From assembly GCA_927911515.1 (NCBI GenBank), contig CAKMQH010000217.1, positions 1 through 9,641 on the forward strand: a stretch of 9,641 nucleotides of DNA, given 5' to 3'. Both the position numbers and the translations under genes were made by a program. Below the pieces are notes generated by a model. The model was not told the origin of the DNA. It did not search any database and saw only the letters and a program-made list of their open reading frames with translations. Below, piece after piece: positions 6,600-9,641 of the stretch (position 1 is its first letter; each line of letters starts with the position of its first letter). This DNA comes from an uncultured Neisseria sp. Its GTDB lineage: Bacteria > Pseudomonadota > Gammaproteobacteria > Burkholderiales > Neisseriaceae.

Positions 6600-6605
6600 G
6601 TGCGA

Positions 6606-6673
6606 ATAGTGGGTTAAGTTTAAATCAGGACAAGGCGGAGCAACGCGGTACTGGTCTAAACTTAACCCACTAT
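6606..6673 (+). mobile_element. 68-bp Correia-like mini-element
   Basis: Perfect 17-base terminal inverted repeats, ATAGTGGGTTAAGTTTA and TAAACTTAACCCACTAT, enclose AATCAGGACAAGGCG joined directly to GAGCAACGCGGTACTGG. These are the left and right inner parts of a Correia element with the middle deleted. The ends differ from the neighbouring element in a matched way (GGGTTAAG for GGATTAAA) on both sides, so the two ends have co-varied. It is oriented opposite to the 106-bp element, eight bases away. Confidence 0.75.
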
Positions 6674-6699
6674 GTTTATGACTTGGGCAAGATTTTGTC

Positions 6700-6731
6700 G
6701 GGCTGAGACGATTTTGTAAAGGTCTCAGCCC
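6700..6731 (-). terminator. hairpin after rluB, possible terminator
   Basis: GGGCTGAGAC (6700-6709) pairs perfectly with GTCTCAGCCC (6722-6731) over a 12-base loop, 15 bases beyond the rluB stop. No T-run follows on the minus strand, so it may terminate weakly or protect the 3' end. Confidence 0.5.
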
Positions 6732-6745
6732 CGATTTATCTTACA

Positions 6746-7795
6746 TTAACTTTTCTTCCGGCGTCGTTCGCCCGGCAGCAGCATGTCCGCCCATTTGATG
6801 ATGTTGGCGACTTCGGCGGGGTTGAGTTCGTAGAACTGTCCGCGTTTGAGGCGGTTGGGCAGGCCGATGGGGCCGAAGCCGACGCGCACGAGGCGGCTGA
6901 CGGTGAGGCCTTGGCTTTCGAATATGCGGCGCACTTCGCGGTTGCGGCCTTCTTTAATCACGACGTTGTACCATTTGTTCGCGCCTTCGCCGCCTTGTTC
7001 GTAGATGCGTTCGACTTTTGCCAAACCGTCTTCGAGCATCACGCCTTCTTCTGTGAGGCTGCGCATTTGTTCGGTGGTCAGCCCGCCCAGTACGCGCACG
7101 GCGTATTCGCGTTCGACTTCGAAGCTGGGGTGGGCGAAACGTTGGACGAGTTCGCCGGAGGTGGTGAGGATGAGCAGGCCGCTGGTGTTGATGTCCAAGC
7201 GTCCGATGGCGACCCAGCGGCTGCTGGCGGCCTGCGGCAGGCGGTCGAAGATGCTGACGCGGCCTTGCGGGTCGTCGCGGGAAACGATTTCGCCTTCTTG
7301 TTTGTAATACAGGATGATGCGCGGCAGGCGGTCGGCCCATTTGAGTTTGATGATGCTGCCTTTGACGGTAACGTGGTCGTCGGGGGTGACTTTGTCGCCC
7401 AGTTGCGCGGTTTTGCCGTTGACCGTTACCCAGCCGTTGTTGATCCACTCTTCCATTTCGCGGCGCGAGCCGACGCCGGACGCGGCAAGCACTTTTTGCA
7501 GGCGTTCGGGTTCCATGCGCGACAAGTCGCTGCGGCGTTCTTTCAAATCGCGCGCGCGTTCCATGATTTTTTGGTTGGGATTGCGGACGACGAGTTTTCT
7601 GGCTTTGGCGGCGCGCTGTTTGGGGGCGTTTTGCGGCTTGAGGTCGTCTGAAACTTTTTGTCCGTAAGGTTGGGAAGCGGTTTTGCGTGTTTCGTCTTTG
7701 GGACGGGCTTTGCTTTTGAAAGGTTTGGCGGTTTTCTTGGCAGACGGGGCTGCGCCGTCGCGCCATTGGCGTTTGCTGGTGGGTTGCTTGGACAT
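6746..7795 (-). CDS. rluB: 23S rRNA pseudouridine(2605) synthase RluB
   Basis: A 349-residue RsuA/RluB/RluE-family pseudouridine synthase, modifying one uridine in the peptidyl transferase region of 23S rRNA. Residues 1-95 are a lysine/arginine-rich low-complexity extension, likely RNA-binding. An S4 domain follows (ERLQKVLAASGVGSRREMEE, about 97-145), then the catalytic domain with the active Asp in GRLDINTSGLLILTT (D201), EREYAVRVLGGL (228-239) and EGRNREVRRIFE (282-293). ATG 7795-7793 has AGGAG six bases before it. A DUS at 7641-7653 is inside the N-terminal extension and encodes part of VSDDL. No frameshift is seen. It lies downstream of pdxH in the same direction, with a DUS hairpin between, so is probably a separate transcript. 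RluB is favoured over RluE/RluF by its length and basic extension. Confidence 0.92.
   Translation of the reverse strand: MSKQPTSKRQWRDGAAPSAKKTAKPFKSKARPKDETRKTASQPYGQKVSDDLKPQNAPKQRAAKARKLVVRNPNQKIMERARDLKERRSDLSRMEPERLQKVLAASGVGSRREMEEWINNGWVTVNGKTAQLGDKVTPDDHVTVKGSIIKLKWADRLPRIILYYKQEGEIVSRDDPQGRVSIFDRLPQAASSRWVAIGRLDINTSGLLILTTSGELVQRFAHPSFEVEREYAVRVLGGLTTEQMRSLTEEGVMLEDGLAKVERIYEQGGEGANKWYNVVIKEGRNREVRRIFESQGLTVSRLVRVGFGPIGLPNRLKRGQFYELNPAEVANIIKWADMLLPGERRRKKS
7641..7653 (+). repeat. intragenic DNA uptake sequence in rluB
   Basis: Exact AGGTCGTCTGAAA within the 5' part of rluB, antisense to the gene, encoding part of VSDDL in the variable basic extension. Confidence 0.9.
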
Positions 7796-7869
7796 GGGGT
7801 TCTCCTAACGCGTTTCCTGATGATCGGAACGGTTCTTCTGCGGCGGTGGCGGCAGGATAAGTTACGGAT

Positions 7870-7936
7870 AAAAGGCCGTCTGAAACGAATGAAACGAGTT
7901 TTGTTAAAACGTTTTTTATATTTCAGACGACCTTTT
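7870..7936 (-). terminator. inverted DUS terminator after pdxH
   Basis: AAAAGGCCGTCTGAAA (7870-7885) faces TTTCAGACGACCTTTT (7921-7936). On the minus-strand RNA the single difference is a G-U pair. The arms are 35 bases apart, with a GTTTT/AAAAC stem nested between. On the minus strand a TTTTATCC tail follows. The left arm is AGGCCGTCTGAA, a different DUS dialect from most copies in the window. Confidence 0.6.
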
Positions 7937-8015
7937 GCTGGAGTCGGGATTTTACCCTATCGGCTTGAAGCTGTGGGAAGTTTAAGGCGACAGCCGCTCG
8001 CGTATCCAGTTGCCG

Positions 8016-8612
8016 TCAACAGCGGTATTGGATGCGGTCGTGCAGGCGGCTGGGGCGGCCCTGCCAGAATTCGATGCGGTCGGGGATGACGAGATAGCCA
8101 CCCCAATGCGGCGGACGCGGGACGTGCAACGGGTGTTTCACGCCTACGGCAGCGGCTTTGGCGACCAATGCCGCCTTGCTCGACAACACTTCGCTCTGCG
8201 CGCTTGCCCATGCGCCGATGCGGCTGGTGTAGGGGCGGCTGTCGAAATATTCGTCCGACGCGGCGGCATCCAGTTTTTCGATGCGCCCTTCAACGCGCAC
8301 CTGCCGCTCCAGCTCCGGCCAGAAAAACGTCATGGCGGCAAACGGATGCGCGTCAAACGAGCGTCCTTTGCGGCTTAAGTAATTGCTGAAAAACACGAAT
8401 CCCTGCGGATTGACTTCTTTCAGCAGCACCATGCGGCTGTTCGGCCTGCCGTCTTCGCCCACGGAAGCGACGTTGACGGCGGTCGGCTCGTTGACTTGCG
8501 AATGAATCGCCTCGTTCAGCCATTGCTCGAACTGGACAATCGGGTCGGCATGGCATTCCGATTCCGACAGTTCGCGCTTGCTGTAATCTTCGCGGATATT
8601 GTGTAAATCCAT
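8016..8612 (-). CDS. pdxH: pyridoxine/pyridoxamine 5'-phosphate oxidase, C-terminus out of frame
   Basis: PdxH oxidises PNP/PMP to pyridoxal 5'-phosphate with FMN and oxygen, in the cytoplasm. MDLHNIREDYSKREL begins at ATG 8612 after GGAGG with five bases spacing. The body matches the family throughout: NSRMVLLKEVNPQGFVFFSN (FMN contacts), RKGRSFDAHPFAAMTFFWPE, ERQVRVEGRIEKL, SDEYFDSRP, RIGAWASAQSE, and PPHWGGYLVIPDRIEFWQGR followed by PSRLHDRIQYR. The last has the substrate-binding Arg and His. Reading then stops at TGA (8018-8016) after 198 residues. The normal end, DGNWIRERLSP with TAA 7984-7982, is present in another frame; two missing bases around 8016-8023 (CC to C and GG to G, giving RLLDGN) would restore 210 residues. 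The core active site is kept but the C-terminal strand is lost as read. Confidence 0.88.
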   Translation of the reverse strand: MDLHNIREDYSKRELSESECHADPIVQFEQWLNEAIHSQVNEPTAVNVASVGEDGRPNSRMVLLKEVNPQGFVFFSNYLSRKGRSFDAHPFAAMTFFWPELERQVRVEGRIEKLDAAASDEYFDSRPYTSRIGAWASAQSEVLSSKAALVAKAAAVGVKHPLHVPRPPHWGGYLVIPDRIEFWQGRPSRLHDRIQYRC

Positions 8613-8659
8613 GATGTCCTCCGATATTCACGTTTGGTTGAATGAATCATACCCCGTTT

Positions 8660-8672
8660 TTTCAGACGACTC
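8660..8672 (-). repeat. variant DNA uptake sequence
   Basis: TTTCAGACGACTC, reading GAGTCGTCTGAAA on the minus strand, in the divergent pdxH-dut spacer. It is a single copy, not a hairpin. Confidence 0.65.
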
Positions 8673-8697
8673 CAACGATAGGGCGGGGGAATATGTG

Positions 8698-8703
8698 TAT
8701 AAT
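8698..8703 (+). promoter_or_regulatory. probable -10 box of dut
   Basis: Consensus TATAAT 32 bases before the dut ATG. The matching -35 position (8675-8680) has no good TTGACA, so strength is uncertain. Confidence 0.4.
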
Positions 8704-8734
8704 CCGCGTCAAATCAAATGAAACGGAAAAAATC

Positions 8735-9187
8735 ATGCAAACCGAAGTCGAACTGAAAATCCTCAATCCGAAAATGGCGGACAAACTGCCCGCCTACGCC
8801 ACGCCGGGTTCTGCCGGACTCGATCTGCGCGCCTGTTTGGACGAAGCCGTTACCCTGCAACCGGGCGACACCTATCTCGTTCCAACCGGTCTGGCGGTGC
8901 ATCTTGCCAATCCCGACTACGCTGCCGTTTTGCTGCCGCGTTCTGGTCTGGGACACAAACACGGCATCGTCTTGGGCAACTTGGTCGGACTGATCGACTC
9001 GGACTATCAGGGCGAACTCAAAGTCTCCGTGTGGAACAGGGGCAAAGAAGCGTTCACCATCGAGCCGATGGAACGCATCGCGCAAATGGTCATCGTCCCC
9101 GTCGTCCAAGCCTCGTTTAAAGTCGTGGACGAATTTGCCGCCAGCGAACGCGGCGAAGGCGGCTTCGGCAGCACGGGCAAGGCGTAA
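8735..9187 (+). CDS. dut: dUTP diphosphatase (dUTPase)
   Basis: A 150-residue trimeric dUTPase, hydrolysing dUTP to dUMP and pyrophosphate; it keeps uracil out of DNA and feeds thymidylate synthesis. All five conserved motifs are present and in order: GSAGLDLRA (1), PRSGLGHKHGI (2), GLIDSDYQGELKVSVWNRG (3, with the catalytic Asp and the uracil-pocket region), ERIAQMVIVPV (4) and RGEGGFGSTG (5, the phosphate-binding C-terminal arm). The start is ATG 8735 (MQTEVELKILNP), which gives the usual length; in-frame ATGs further upstream would add a non-family extension and lie before the -10 box. The ribosome site is weak (CGGAAAAA). The gene is divergent from pdxH and ends at an inverted DUS terminator. 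No break is seen. Confidence 0.95.
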   Translation: MQTEVELKILNPKMADKLPAYATPGSAGLDLRACLDEAVTLQPGDTYLVPTGLAVHLANPDYAAVLLPRSGLGHKHGIVLGNLVGLIDSDYQGELKVSVWNRGKEAFTIEPMERIAQMVIVPVVQASFKVVDEFAASERGEGGFGSTGKA

Positions 9188-9204
9188 ACCGCCTGTTCAC
9201 ATAC

Positions 9205-9249
9205 AAAGGTCGTCTGAAAACTTGCAATGCCGGTTTCAGACGACCTTTT
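9205..9249 (+). terminator. inverted DUS terminator of dut
   Basis: AAAGGTCGTCTGAAA (9205-9219) pairs perfectly with TTTCAGACGACCTTT (9234-9248) over a 14-base loop, continuing as TTTTGCATTTT. Both arms are exact DUS, 18 bases after the dut stop. Confidence 0.85.
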
Positions 9250-9310
9250 GCATTTTCGGATAGCCCAAACCAGTTCAAACCCAATGCGTTCGCCCGTATC
9301 AATCTTCTTT

Positions 9311-9334
9311 TCAGTTTTCAAATCAGTTTTCAAA
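9311..9334 (+). repeat. perfect 12-bp tandem duplication
   Basis: TCAGTTTTCAAA occurs twice back to back (9311-9322, 9323-9334) in the dut-fumC spacer. It is probably a slippage product. No function is evident. Confidence 0.8.
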
Positions 9335-9373
9335 ACGCCGTCCGAAACCTCTTCCCCAAACCCCTTCCTCCGC

Positions 9374-9402
9374 TTTTCAGACGACCTCCTGCCCGTTATA
9401 AT
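9374..9402 (+). promoter_or_regulatory. probable fumC promoter with -35 inside a DUS
   Basis: Consensus -10 TATAAT (9397-9402) lies 17 bases after TTTTCA (9374-9379, four of six matches to TTGACA). The -35 overlaps the exact minus-strand DUS at 9375-9387. The distance to the fumC ATG is 45 bases. Confidence 0.55.
9375..9387 (-). repeat. DNA uptake sequence in the fumC promoter
   Basis: Exact TTTCAGACGACCT. A degenerate copy, GCCGTCCGAAA, is at 9337-9347. Confidence 0.9.
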
Positions 9403-9447
9403 ACGCTTGCAAATTATTTGCATTATCATTTAACTTAGGAGAAACGA

Positions 9448-9641
9448 ATGAGCACCCGTACCGAACACGACACCATGGGCAATGTCGAAGTCCCGTCCGA
9501 AGCCTATTGGGCGCGCAGACCCAGCGCAGCCGCAACAATTTCAAAATCGGCGGCGAAACCCTGCCGCAGCCGTTGATTCATGCTTTGGCGTTGGTGAAAA
9601 AAGCCGCTGCCGCGACCAATGTTTCCCTCGGCAGGATTAAG
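9448..9641 (+). pseudogene. fumC: class II fumarate hydratase, 5' end only, frameshifted
   Basis: Fumarase C (fumarate to L-malate, TCA cycle, cytoplasmic tetramer). ATG 9448 follows AGGAG with six bases spacing and opens MSTRTEHDTMGNVEVPSEAY then W21, the invariant fumarase/aspartase N-terminus. After TGG the frame reads ARRPSAAATISK and stops. Adding one G to the GGG run (9509-9511) restores WGAQTQRSRNNFKIGGETLP, then QPLIHALALVKKAAAATNVS and LGRIK to the window edge. The WGAQTQRS element is strongly conserved in the family. fumC is normally intact in Neisseria, so an under-called G is the simplest explanation; true loss is possible. The rest lies outside the window. Confidence 0.85.

Larger units (their letters stand above)
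6389..6745. other. intergenic region with two Correia elements
   Basis: No gene is seen between the VWA lipoprotein start and the rluB stop. It contains the VWA leader (6389-6491), two Correia-type repeats (6492-6597 and 6606-6673) and a hairpin (6700-6731). Confidence 0.8.

Noticed and set aside
6911..7651. 246-residue open frame antisense to rluB
   Set aside because: It mirrors the complete, well-conserved rluB and has the Ala/Phe/Val-rich composition of a shadow frame; no domain is visible.
9311..9334. start of a CRISPR or longer repeat array
   Set aside because: There are only two 12-base units with no spacer between them.

Overview
The window reads as a chromosomal segment of a commensal Neisseria. 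The main evidence is the DNA uptake sequence (DUS): the form AGGTCGTCTGAAA, the dialect associated with the N. mucosa / subflava / sicca group, recurs about a dozen times, alone or as inverted pairs that act as terminators. Correia-type repeats with TATAGTGG ends and Neisseria-like versions of ldh, rluB, pdxH, dut and fumC agree with this. The species cannot be fixed from the sequence alone.

Layout, left to right: (1) 1-119, 5' end of an L-lactate dehydrogenase gene on the minus strand, frameshifted inside its NAD-binding glycine motif. (2) 184-365, the C-terminal tail of a LysR-type regulator on the minus strand, enclosed by two inverted DUS. (3) About 379-2546, a visibly AT-rich block with two overlapping plus-strand genes: an SMC/ABC-type AAA ATPase and a small TOPRIM/DUF4276-like protein. 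This looks like an acquired two-gene defence module and is the main accessory element. (4) 2801-3587, a YgiD/DODA-type extradiol dioxygenase broken by one extra A in a poly-A tract. (5) Minus strand, 4717-3791, an aldose 1-epimerase-family protein; then 6388-4794, a YfbK-like von Willebrand A lipoprotein with a double poly-A frameshift. (6) 6492-6673, two Correia-type elements in opposite orientation, side by side. (7) Minus strand, rluB (7795-6746) and pdxH (8612-8016, with its normal end out of frame at 7982). (8) Plus strand, dut (8735-9187) and the start of fumC (9448-), the latter frameshifted.

The housekeeping genes (rRNA pseudouridylation, PLP synthesis, dUTP removal, TCA cycle) do not form one pathway; most are single transcription units separated by DUS hairpins. 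A striking property of the window is that six of eleven recognisable genes carry frameshifts, most readily explained by single-base changes in short homopolymers. This pattern suggests homopolymer errors in the sequence at least as strongly as gene decay, and the pseudogene calls should be read with that caution. The ATPase/TOPRIM pair is intact.
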